Assembly: GCF_008329965.1 (NCBI RefSeq)
Contig: NZ_CP036150.1
Location: 3,700,439 to 3,764,438 of the forward strand
Direction of reading: 5' to 3'
DNA length: 64,000 bases
Source: Oceanispirochaeta crateris
GTDB taxonomy: Bacteria; Spirochaetota; Spirochaetia; DSM-2461
Below, in pieces: positions 17,245 through 24,953 of this stretch. The translations under genes and the position numbers were made by a program. The notes beneath the pieces were generated by a model. It had not been told where the DNA came from, did not search any database, and saw only the letters and a program-made list of their open reading frames with translations. Within the stretch, counting starts at the first letter, position 1, and each line of letters opens with the position of its first letter.

Positions 17245-17286
17245 ATCTGTACCTCCAGATTTTTTTATTGTTTCTGATAATTACTA

Positions 17287-17304
17287 ATGCAATGTTCGTG
17301 CCAA
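17287..17304 (-). promoter_or_regulatory. sigma-54 (RpoN) promoter of the hsp20 operon
   Basis: On the minus strand the bases read TTGGCACGAACATTGCAT, an exact fit to the -24/-12 consensus TGGCACG-N4-TTGC. Transcription would start near 17277, leaving a leader of about 33 bases that contains GGAGG before ATG 17244. No heat-shock CIRCE element was seen in this region. Confidence 0.8.
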
Positions 17305-17458
17305 CTTTTGTTGATGAGGATTTAAATTGTTGTTAGGAAAGGGCTTAAATGAATTTTAAAAATATTGCCGACCGAATTTTTATATTCTTTCTTTTTTAGG
17401 ACTGATAGGATTTCTCTGGTATGGGTCTTTTTGAAACAAAACAAATATTCTTATATAG

Positions 17459-17500
17459 ATATGAATCATAATGACACAATGGTGTCTTTATGACTCATAT
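17459..17500. promoter_or_regulatory. 42-bp palindrome, candidate activator site upstream of the sigma-54 promoter
   Basis: Two 19-base arms around a 4-base centre (AATG), with 17 of 19 positions paired; the arms start ATATGAATCATAATGACAC. Its centre lies about 200 bases upstream of the predicted hsp20 start, where enhancer-binding proteins for sigma-54 usually bind. It is AT-rich and lacks a T-run, so it does not look like a terminator for the gene at 17578. The rest of 17305-17577 shows no gene. Confidence 0.6.
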
Positions 17501-17577
17501 TTTGTGCGGTTCTGTGAGTCAAAGGGCTTCAAATAGGATAAAATTTGGGTAAGATTACGGGTTTTTGCCAAAGATAT

Positions 17578-18423
17578 TTATTTGAGTGCAAGAAGCATAT
17601 GGATGGCTTCTGCCACTCCGCTCTGATTATTGTTCTTTTTTGTAATGTTTTGAGCTGCTTCTTTGATTGGTTGTACGGCGTTGTTCATAGCAATTCCGAT
17701 TCCGGCATATTCAATCATATCAAGATCATTAAGCTGGTCTCCAATAGCCGCTGTTTCCTCTTGGCTGATTTTTAACTCCCGGCAAAGATTCTGAATGGCA
17801 TGAGCCTTGGTTATTCCTTTTTGAGCTACATCCAGCAATGCTGCATCCGATTGAAAGGCATGGAGGCCTGTAGCTTTGAATATTTTCTCTTTAATAGGAA
17901 TGAAGTCGTTTTGGCTGGAGGGGATGATTAATATCTTATATAGCTCACCTGTATTTTCTTTTACATAGTTACGGTAATCCTTGGAAACAAAGAGTTTAAT
18001 TTTGTCTCTTTCAGGCAGAGTTTTGTTACGTTCATTATAATAAAACATTCGACTAGTCAGGGTTTCTCCATAAATAACATCCCTCCCATATATATGATAA
18101 TCGGCTCCCAGAGACTTGCATGCTAAAATGACTTCAAACACTTGTTCTGTCTGAAGGGGGATGGAAGAAAACAGGTGGTTGGAAAAGGGCTCTCTGACCA
18201 TAGCGCCATTACAGGAGATAACAGGCATTTCAAGACCCAATGTATCAAGGTAACCCTTTACCATAGAATCGTGACGCCCTGTGGCAATCACAAAATAAAT
18301 CCCTCTGGCTTTCAGCTTATTTATCGCCTCTATGTTGTCCGTAGAAATTCTTTTCTGATCATCCAGGAGGGTTCCATCCATGTCGCAGGCAATGAGTTTA
18401 ATGGGTTTCATTACCGCAAGCAT
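17578..18423 (-). CDS. Cof-type HAD-IIB sugar-phosphate phosphatase
   Basis: About 281 residues. HAD motif I is DMDGTLLDD near residue 14, motif II/TGR is VIATGRHDSM, motif III Lys is in GITKAHAI, and motif IV is GDQLNDLDMI. The large IIB cap lies in the middle. These enzymes remove phosphate from sugar phosphates or cofactors with low specificity. The start could be ATG 18423 or the fifth codon (MKPIKLIACDMDG), which matches the family start better; neither has a strong ribosome site. It follows citrate synthase by 78 bases. Confidence 0.9.
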   Translation of the reverse strand: MLAVMKPIKLIACDMDGTLLDDQKRISTDNIEAINKLKARGIYFVIATGRHDSMVKGYLDTLGLEMPVISCNGAMVREPFSNHLFSSIPLQTEQVFEVILACKSLGADYHIYGRDVIYGETLTSRMFYYNERNKTLPERDKIKLFVSKDYRNYVKENTGELYKILIIPSSQNDFIPIKEKIFKATGLHAFQSDAALLDVAQKGITKAHAIQNLCRELKISQEETAAIGDQLNDLDMIEYAGIGIAMNNAVQPIKEAAQNITKKNNNQSGVAEAIHMLLALK

Positions 18424-18501
18424 AGAGAATAACCGCTTATACTGTCAATCTGAGAGACCCTCTTGCTTTTTTCTGACGGAGGATTTGACGGACTTTGCCG
18501 T

Positions 18502-19782
18502 TTATTGATTTCCTGGGTATTTTGCATCAGTCGGGCCGGTATAGATTTGTCTTGGACGGCCGATTTTAAATGGAATGCTGTCATGCATCTCTTTCCATTG
18601 AGCGATCCAGCCCGGCATGCGTCCCATAGCAAAGAGAACGGTAAACATTTCGGTTGGAAATCCCATCGCCCGGTAAAGAATCCCTGAATAGAAATCTACA
18701 TTGGGATAAAGTTTTCGTTCAATGAAGTAGTCGTCTTTCAGTGCCGCTTCTTCCAGTTCCAGAGCGATATGCATGAGAGGATCATTCAGCCCTCTGGTGC
18801 TTAGATAGGACCGTGCTTCCTTTTTCAGTATCTTCATCCGCGGGTCAAAGTTCCTGTAGACTCTGTGTCCGAACCCTGACAGCTTAAAGCCGCTATTCTT
18901 ATCTTTTGATTTTTCAATGACCGATTTTATAGGTAGTTTTTCCCTGTGAATCAGATCCAGCATTTCTATGACTTCCTGGTTGGCTCCGCCGTGAAGAGGT
19001 CCCCAAAGGGCACAAATTCCTGCACAGACAGATGAATAGGGGTTTACTTTGGAACTACCGACAAGACGAACTGTTGAAGTACTGCAGTTTTGTTCATGAT
19101 CGGCATGGATGATAAGCATCATGTTCAGAAGTCGTTCTGTTTCGGGATCTATTTGATAGGGCTTCACCGGACTATCAAACATCATATTGAGAAAATTGCT
19201 GCAATAGGGCAGGTCATGACGGGGGTACACCAATGGCTCTCCAATGGATCTTTTATAGGAAAAAGCCGCTATGGTTCTGATCTTAGAGATCAAACGGGAG
19301 GCCATGATGTTATATCTATCGCCATCATTTTCATCTACAAAATACTGGGGATAGAAAACACTCATGGCGTTGACCATGGTACTCAAAATAGACATGGGAT
19401 GAGCTGTAGGTGGGACAGAATGAAAGAATCTAATCATGTCTTCATGGAGCATAGAATTTTCAGTCAGTTGCTGTGAGAATTCTGATTTTTCTTCGGGAGT
19501 TGCAAACCTGCCATGGACTAGGAAATAAGCTACTTCTGTAAATCGGGCATTGGCTGCCAGATCTTCAATGTTGACTCCCCTGTATTTCAGGATACCCTTG
19601 TCTCCGTCAATATAGGTAATTGAGCTTTTGCAGCTTCCCGTATTTTGATAACCACTATCCAGGGTGATAAAGCCACTGTCTTTTCTAAGATTCGTGATAT
19701 CAATTGCCTGCTCTCCCATGGTCCCAGTGACCACAGGAAGTTCAATGGTCTGATTCTCTAATTCCAACCGTGCATTTGCCAT
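18502..19782 (-). CDS. gltA: citrate synthase
   Basis: 426 residues, the length of type-II bacterial citrate synthases. The catalytic segments are present: a His in WGPLHGGANQ, a second His in GFGHRVYRNFDPR, and an Asp in NVDFYSGILYRAMGFP. An N-terminal beta-rich part precedes the helical core, as in the hexameric NADH-regulated enzymes. It condenses acetyl-CoA and oxaloacetate to citrate in the cytoplasm. No aconitase or isocitrate dehydrogenase gene is nearby. A promoter candidate lies just upstream. The Cof phosphatase may be co-transcribed. Confidence 0.96.
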   Translation of the reverse strand: MANARLELENQTIELPVVTGTMGEQAIDITNLRKDSGFITLDSGYQNTGSCKSSITYIDGDKGILKYRGVNIEDLAANARFTEVAYFLVHGRFATPEEKSEFSQQLTENSMLHEDMIRFFHSVPPTAHPMSILSTMVNAMSVFYPQYFVDENDGDRYNIMASRLISKIRTIAAFSYKRSIGEPLVYPRHDLPYCSNFLNMMFDSPVKPYQIDPETERLLNMMLIIHADHEQNCSTSTVRLVGSSKVNPYSSVCAGICALWGPLHGGANQEVIEMLDLIHREKLPIKSVIEKSKDKNSGFKLSGFGHRVYRNFDPRMKILKKEARSYLSTRGLNDPLMHIALELEEAALKDDYFIERKLYPNVDFYSGILYRAMGFPTEMFTVLFAMGRMPGWIAQWKEMHDSIPFKIGRPRQIYTGPTDAKYPGNQ

Positions 19783-19826
19783 GATTTAACTCCCTGGTGT
19801 AACAAAAGATGTAAGAATGATTTTTC

Positions 19827-19856
19827 ACTATATATACCAAATTGCGTTTGAATCAA
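19827..19856 (-). promoter_or_regulatory. candidate sigma-70 promoter of gltA
   Basis: On the minus strand TTGATT (19856-19851) is followed after 16-18 bases by TATATA/TATAGT. The start would lie about 35-45 bases before ATG 19782. The remaining bases 19857-19958 hold only a weak AT-rich hairpin and no gene. Confidence 0.4.
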
Positions 19857-19958
19857 CTACCAACCAAAATCATTTGTCCTTTGGATTTTATAGCCATCCA
19901 TTCAAATATTCTGAAAATATACAAAATTGGATTTTGTTGACCTGATTAATTTATCATA

Positions 19959-20907
19959 TTAAGAATATTTACCATATTCACTTGCAGATTCAACTGCCGC
20001 CTGAATATTGGCTTTTGGTGTATCAGGTTCAAGAAAATCAGAACCTGCAAAAATAAAATATCCCCCGGGTTTTCCAGTTGCAATGAGATCAGACACCTTG
20101 GCTCTGACCTCTTTAGGACTGGCTTTTTTCAGAAATTCTACCTGATCCAGACCTCCAGATAATATCAGTTCGTCACCGAAAAACTCTTTTGCTTCTTTTA
20201 ATTCCGTATCTCCCTGGGGAGGTGGGGAGAGCGTCTCCCATACATCCATGCCGAGCTTTTTATAGCAGGAGTAAAGATTCCTGGCGTATCCACAGTTGTG
20301 GTATATGGAGTATTTTCCACTCTCTTTGATGGTCTCTGTTATTACTCTTTCATAGGGGAAAATATGTTCCATAAAGAAATCTTCTCCCATTAGGCCTCCG
20401 TTGGCAATGTTTCCCTGAATTCCCAGAGCATGGTATTCCGTCTCGCCCATGATTTCATAATCTCTTTTAATCCAGGATACAAAAAAGGTCATTAATTCCT
20501 TGTAAAACTCCGGATTCAAATAGGGGTCCATCATCAATTCCTGCATGTCTCTGCAAGTGGAGGCTTCATTGTAAACACCACCGATTCCCCACGGGCAGAA
20601 TATTCCTGTTTCACCAATAATTGCATTGGCTGTTTTTGCAGCTTGATGTTTTTCCTGGATGCTTTTTTTGGATTCAGAAGGGAAATATTTCCTGAATATT
20701 TCAAAATCATTTATGGATTTAATAAAAAATTCTTTGGTATGGAAATGGATTCCAGCCAGTGTTCGTGGATCATAGGGTGCCACTTCCAGCTGCTCGAGAA
20801 TTCCAGAAGGAGTTATGATCGATGATTTCCTGTACAAAAAAACTAACAGGAACTCTGTCGGGAATCTCTCCCTGGAGTACGCAAAGCAGTCGCTCTTTTC
20901 CTGTCAT
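19959..20907 (-). pseudogene. URO-D/MtaA-family gene with internal deletion and frameshift
   Basis: A proper start (ATG 20907, GGAGA upstream) opens MTGKERLLCVLQGEIPDR, the family N-terminus, but this frame stops after 45 codons. The body of the protein continues in another frame from about 20837 (YRKSSIITPSGILEQ...) to 19959, with normal family motifs: FCPWGIGGVYNEAS, GIQGNIANGGLMGE, YHNCGYARN, ILSGGLDQVEF. Relatives have roughly 60 more residues between the two parts, so a segment appears lost near 20830-20845. The remaining 290-codon frame has only a TTG to start from. It follows the AEC transporter by 52 bases and was probably its operon partner. Confidence 0.7.
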
Positions 20908-20959
20908 TTTTCTTTCTCCTTTTACGACTCACTATTTAGAGTTGTTTGGACTGGAATTC

Positions 20960-21907
20960 TTAGACCCATCCACGATATTTAAGATAAGCTGCAATAATGG
21001 CGGCACTTAATGCCGAGACGAGGGTTGTCACTGTGACGATAGCAGCGCCTTTGGAGGGGCTGTGTCCCTGATTCCTAGCCATAACAAAATATGAAATGGA
21101 AGTGGGACAAGCCGCCATAAGAAGGAGAGAACCTGTAGCTTCTGGTGGTAAATTGAAATAGAGAGAAGCCCCCAGAGCGCTTAGTGGCATGAAGATCAGC
21201 TTTAAAAAGGTCGTCAGGGTTATTTCCAGACGGTCTTTTAAATTCATTTCAAATTCAAGGCTTCCGCCGACTGCAAGGAGTGCCAACGGGAGAGATGCCT
21301 GAGCAAGAAGAGTCAGTGATCCGGCTGCCATCGCAGGCAGAGTAATCGGACTCAACCAAAGAGCTATTCCTAGAAGAAGTGAGATCATCACAGGATTTTT
21401 TATCATGGAGAGAGCAAAGGAGTGAACCGATGACTGCCAGTTCTTTTTACGGTTTTCCTTATTTAACATCAGTCCGGAAGACAAGAGTGAAAGGGGCATT
21501 AGTATTGCAGAAAGAATAGCGGCCCTTGCAATGCCTTGTTCCCCATACAAAGCTGCACCGAAGGCATAGCCAATGATCGCGTTGTTGCCAAAGCTTGAAC
21601 CGGCCATGAAGAACCCTCTCTCCCCTTTCGGAATTCTAATAGCCAAAGAAATCAGCGCAGCTATAAGAATCGTAAAAAAATAGAAAAAGAGGAGGGATAA
21701 AACTAAAGGAATGGAAAAACTGCTGTTTTTTTCCATTCCTGAAAGTGTTTTTAAAATGAGTGCGGGAAGAAGAAGTTGAAAGACCAGTTTTGACAAATTC
21801 TCTGAAAGATCTGAATCCATAAAATTCCACTTTCTGAGAAGTGCTCCAATTATAATCACAAGGAAGGTGGGCCCTATGGTGGCAATGCTAAAAAAAAGTA
21901 TATCCAT
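20960..21907 (-). CDS. AEC-family transporter (auxin efflux carrier/malonate permease type)
   Basis: 315 residues with about ten membrane segments. The AEC pattern is visible: FLVIIIGALLRKW at the start, a central LSPITLPAMAAGSLTLLAQASLPLALLAVGGSL crossover segment, and a C-terminal half with AACPTSISYFVMA. Family members carry organic anions such as malonate or malate; direction and substrate are unknown here. It is followed by the broken URO-D gene. A TATAAT at 21920-21915 is so near ATG 21907 that the messenger may be leaderless, and no ribosome site is seen. Confidence 0.88.
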   Translation of the reverse strand: MDILFFSIATIGPTFLVIIIGALLRKWNFMDSDLSENLSKLVFQLLLPALILKTLSGMEKNSSFSIPLVLSLLFFYFFTILIAALISLAIRIPKGERGFFMAGSSFGNNAIIGYAFGAALYGEQGIARAAILSAILMPLSLLSSGLMLNKENRKKNWQSSVHSFALSMIKNPVMISLLLGIALWLSPITLPAMAAGSLTLLAQASLPLALLAVGGSLEFEMNLKDRLEITLTTFLKLIFMPLSALGASLYFNLPPEATGSLLLMAACPTSISYFVMARNQGHSPSKGAAIVTVTTLVSALSAAIIAAYLKYRGWV

Positions 21908-22030
21908 GGCTGTAATTATACAGTATTAGAAGAGTTTAAGCCTATCATCCGATCATGCCCTTTCGGTCGGAATCCTCATTAGTTCTGAATCATAACCGCT
22001 CTCTCTGTCTAGGATCAAAGGAGAAAAAAA

Positions 22031-22062
22031 TACCGGCAAATTTGAAATTGATCTTGCCGGTA
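22031..22062 (-). terminator. rho-independent terminator after the YhcH-like gene
   Basis: TACCGGCAA and TTGCCGGTA, 9 base pairs around a 14-base loop. On the minus strand a run of seven T follows. It lies 18 bases after the stop of the YhcH-like gene. The remainder of the gap, 21908-22030, holds only the AEC promoter candidate. Confidence 0.85.
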
Positions 22063-22079
22063 TGAGCTTGTTTTTTTCC

Positions 22080-22538
22080 TTAGAGTTTTATTTTAAGAAC
22101 CAGTTTCTTGACGTTAGAGGCTGCCTTACCAGAAACTGTGCATCCGGGTTTGTGAGGATCTTCGGGAAAGAAAATAGCGTATGTTCCTGATTCTACAATA
22201 CACTCCGTCATTTCTGCGTGATCGTAAAATTCACAGTCTTTCTCGGGGTTATACGGGGTCTGAACTGTCAGTTTTTCAGGCAGGGTATAGCCCATCATCT
22301 CGACCCCTTCAATGATGTATTGAATATCAATGTAGTTTTTATGGGCTTCGAATACTTTTTCTTCTATAGCTTTGCTGGGGTAAGATTGAACCAGAGCAAA
22401 AACATCTGTTCCATCTATTTCATATCGTCCAACTTCTATGGCAGACAGATCTGTATTCCTTATAAAGTCAAAAGCCGCCTTGAATCTGGGGTGGATTGCT
22501 TCGTAGCGGGCTGCCTGAGCCATTGTGTCTAGAATCAT
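22080..22538 (-). CDS. YhcH/YjgK/YiaL-family beta-barrel protein (DUF386)
   Basis: 152 residues, full length for the family. Landmarks are GRYEIDGTDVFALVQSY, a FEAHKNYIDIQYIIEGVE metal-binding cupin-like stretch, and FFPEDPHKPGC. Members are cupin-like proteins found in sialic-acid, galacturonate and other sugar-acid gene clusters, where some act as anomerases/epimerases. It is divergent from a lactonase-type propeller gene, which fits a sugar-acid context. It ends at a strong terminator and is a single-gene unit. Confidence 0.88.
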   Translation of the reverse strand: MILDTMAQAARYEAIHPRFKAAFDFIRNTDLSAIEVGRYEIDGTDVFALVQSYPSKAIEEKVFEAHKNYIDIQYIIEGVEMMGYTLPEKLTVQTPYNPEKDCEFYDHAEMTECIVESGTYAIFFPEDPHKPGCTVSGKAASNVKKLVLKIKL

Positions 22539-22604
22539 GTTTATGCCTCTCTTTAAGTTCTGATAAATTATTATTCCGCTTCTTAGAGATTAATGCAATC
22601 CAGA

Positions 22605-22656
22605 TCATCCTCTGGATAGGATGAAGATTGTCAATTCTCTATACTCAAGTTATAAC
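22605..22656 (+). promoter_or_regulatory. sigma-70 promoter with adjacent inverted repeat for the lactonase gene
   Basis: TTGTCA (22628-22633), a 17-base spacer, TATAAC (22651-22656): a good promoter. Directly upstream, TCATCCT-6-AGGATGA (22605-22624) is a possible operator. The leader to the start is about 100 bases and contains an 8-bp hairpin (TCCTGGAA at 22687-22694, TTCCAGGA at 22723-22730). Confidence 0.55.
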
Positions 22657-22763
22657 TATCCTAAGGACTGCTCTGGATTTAGATTGTCCTGGAATCCTGA
22701 AACAGTAAGAAATGTACCATTGTTCCAGGAGGCTGATATTTGGGAGAGGAGAGTGAAACGATC

Positions 22764-23834
22764 ATGGAAAAGAATATTTTTGCATCTGGATGCTACACTG
22801 AAAAATCAAATATCCCTAATGCCTGTGGTGAAGGGATTGTCCTTTTATCCCTTGATGATAAGACCGGTCGACTATCAAAATTAACGGTTACAGAGGGAGT
22901 CAAAAATCCCTCTTACCTGGATTGGGATAGGGACTCTCAGACTCTCTATGCCATTACTGAAAATCCTAGCGGGGAAGGGGAGGTCCGGTCATTTTTTCGA
23001 AAACCAGATAATACACTGGTTCTCTCTTCTCTTCAGGTCGGCCCCGGTCAAGCCGGATGCCATATTAAGGCCGTTAAGCAACTGCACAGGATTTTTGCAG
23101 CTTCTTACCGGGGAGGCTCTTTGAAATCCTATTTCCTGGAAGAGGGGCATGTAGGCCCTTCTCTTTGTTTTATCGAATATTCAGGCTGTGGTCCCGATGC
23201 GGATCGTCAGGGAACTCCTCATGCCCACCAGGTTCTTCCCGGTCCTGATAATGCATATCTGTATGTATGCGACTTGGGTAGCGATAGGGTTTGGATTCAT
23301 GATGCACAAAAGAGTGATCTGCCGATTATTTCTTCTTTTATTGTGCCTCCAGGATATGGTCCCAGGCATTTGGCCTTTGATCCTGAAGGGAAGTATGCTT
23401 TTATCCTTTGTGAGCTGGTTCCCCGATTACTTGTCGTTCGTCTCAACAGGGAGGACGGATCTTTAGTCCTGGAGCAGGATCTCTCTACGGTGGGCGAAGA
23501 TTCCACCGGGGGAGCTGCACCTGCTGCAGTCAAAGTTCATCCTTCTGGAAAGACCGTTGCTGTTTCAAATAGGTTTGACGATACGATCACTATTTTCAAA
23601 ATACAACGGAATCCGGGAGCTCTTTCTTTGAAGGTTGCAGAATCGTTCAGTTCCCGGGGCAAAGTGCCGCGGGATATTTGTTTTTCTCCCTCTGGGCGGT
23701 GGCTGCTTATGGCGCATCAGGATTCAAATGATGTACAGATCAGGGAAATAAACCCGGAGAATGGATTAACAAAGGAATATTGGTCAGAGCCTTTGAGTCT
23801 TGGATCTCCTGTTTGTCTGATTCCTTTGGATTAA
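22764..23834 (+). CDS. lactonase-family beta-propeller (6-phosphogluconolactonase YbhE type)
   Basis: 356 residues. It has the seven-bladed propeller pattern of the lactonase family: FASGCYTE start, GVKNPSYLDWD, HAHQVLPGPDNAYLYVCDLGSDRVW, GYGPRHLAFDPEGKYAFI, AAVKVHPSGKTVAVSNR and PRDICFSPSGRWLLMAHQDS. It probably opens a sugar lactone. ATG 22764 is preceded by GAGAGGAGAG; an in-frame TTG at 22740 with AGGAGG seven bases before it is an alternative that would add eight residues. It is divergent from the YhcH-like gene and converges on the ketopantoate-reductase-like gene. Confidence 0.88.
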   Translation: MEKNIFASGCYTEKSNIPNACGEGIVLLSLDDKTGRLSKLTVTEGVKNPSYLDWDRDSQTLYAITENPSGEGEVRSFFRKPDNTLVLSSLQVGPGQAGCHIKAVKQLHRIFAASYRGGSLKSYFLEEGHVGPSLCFIEYSGCGPDADRQGTPHAHQVLPGPDNAYLYVCDLGSDRVWIHDAQKSDLPIISSFIVPPGYGPRHLAFDPEGKYAFILCELVPRLLVVRLNREDGSLVLEQDLSTVGEDSTGGAAPAAVKVHPSGKTVAVSNRFDDTITIFKIQRNPGALSLKVAESFSSRGKVPRDICFSPSGRWLLMAHQDSNDVQIREINPENGLTKEYWSEPLSLGSPVCLIPLD

Positions 23835-23923
23835 GGTTCTGCAAATGGAGAAATAAGATGTTGGAGATGCAACTCCCCTATCATCCTGATTCTGAAAACG
23901 GGTGGACAGAGTTAGAAGAGGTC

Positions 23924-23958
23924 TTTTTTCTGGCATGATGCTCCTCATGCCAAAAAAG
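23924..23958. terminator. bidirectional terminator
   Basis: TGGCATGA, loop TGCTCC, TCATGCCA, flanked by six T on the left and a run of A on the right, so it can work in both directions. It separates the convergent lactonase and ketopantoate-reductase-like genes. Confidence 0.85.
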
Positions 23959-23971
23959 AATCAAAATGGAT

Positions 23972-24888
23972 TTAGGCCCCTGTTAGTTCCTTTACTTTTA
24001 TGATGCCGAACAGAGTCTCATTAACCGGGACGGATATGTCGTGTTTTTCAGCCCTTCGGATCAGCTCTCCTGCAAATGAATCCACCTCTGTCTTCCTATG
24101 GGCCTCTATATCCTGGAGCATGGACGTTTTCCCTTCCCCCCCAGAGTTGCCAAGAGTGAATGCCATCTCTTGATATCTGCTTCTGTTAAGTCCACACCTT
24201 CTGCTTTGGCAACTTCTATGGTTTCGGTCATAGCTTCGTCCATCATTTTCCTCAAAAACGGGTCTTTCTGAAACAGCCCGTATCCGGCTCCTGTGACTGC
24301 CGAAAGCTGGTTGACTCCGATATTGATCATCCATTTGTACCAGAGTTCTCTGTGAATATCCTGGGGAGTTTCATTCATAATACCGCAGGAGTCGAGGAAC
24401 TCTTTTGCCTTGGTCAGCTCCTCAGTTTTGTTGTTGCTCCGGCTTCCTAGGAGGACCTTCCCTTTTACAGAAAAGGTCAAATCCGGGCCGGTTTTTACCG
24501 CATCCATTCCCAGAGCTGCAGCATAAAGAACGGTCGATGCAGGTAGGGCTTCTTCCAGGATCCTTTCACTGCTGATGCCGTTTAAAACTGATATAATAAT
24601 GGTTGATGGACCAGAGGCTGCCTTCAAAAGGGGCAGGATGGATTCTAAATGATGGTTTTTGACCGCGACAAGAATCAATTCGGGGTTCAGATCCTCCTGA
24701 AGAGGATTTCGGGCATGAAACCGGATACTCTGAGAGTTGATTTTATACTCTGTTTTAATGAGTGATTCCAAGCGCTCGGAGCCGGCTAAAAAGTATGCGG
24801 ATTCTCCCAGTTTATTTTGGATGGATTGCATATAGAGAAGTCCCAGAGCTCCGGCTCCCAGGACTGCTGCAGACTGAATGGTGTTCAT
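23972..24888 (-). pseudogene. ketopantoate reductase-like gene (ApbA/PanE family), single-base frameshift
   Basis: The first part (ATG 24888) has the NAD(P)-binding start AAVLGAGALGLLY, KNHHLESI and a helical domain with WYKWMINIGVNQLSAVTG. The frame ends early at KRPCSRI after a run of seven G (plus-strand C7, 24136-24142). In the next frame the normal family ending follows: GGEGKTSMLQDIEAHRKTEVDSFAG, VPVNETLFGIIK. One extra G would restore an unbroken protein of about 305 residues. ApbA/PanE enzymes reduce 2-oxo acids such as ketopantoate. It lies 65 bases after a URO-D gene in the same direction. Real inactivation, slippage or a sequencing error are all possible. Confidence 0.8.
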
Positions 24889-24953
24889 GATGATCCCTAA
24901 TAATGATTTTCAGCCTTTAGCATACCTTGAGATTCCGGGATTGACCAGTGTTT

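Noticed and set aside
17459-17500. Palindrome read as a terminator of the Cof phosphatase gene
   Set aside because: It is AT-rich, 78 bases past the stop, and has no T-run on either strand; the position fits an activator site better.
19959-20837. Intact 292-residue URO-D protein starting at TTG 20837
   Set aside because: The family start with a proper ribosome site lies upstream in another frame, and the TTG has no site of its own; treated as part of a broken gene, although translation of the remnant cannot be excluded.
23972-24334. Separate small gene in the frame of 23972-24334
   Set aside because: Its C-terminal half is the natural ending of the ketopantoate-reductase-like protein and its first half overlaps that gene out of frame; it is explained by the one-base shift in the G run.
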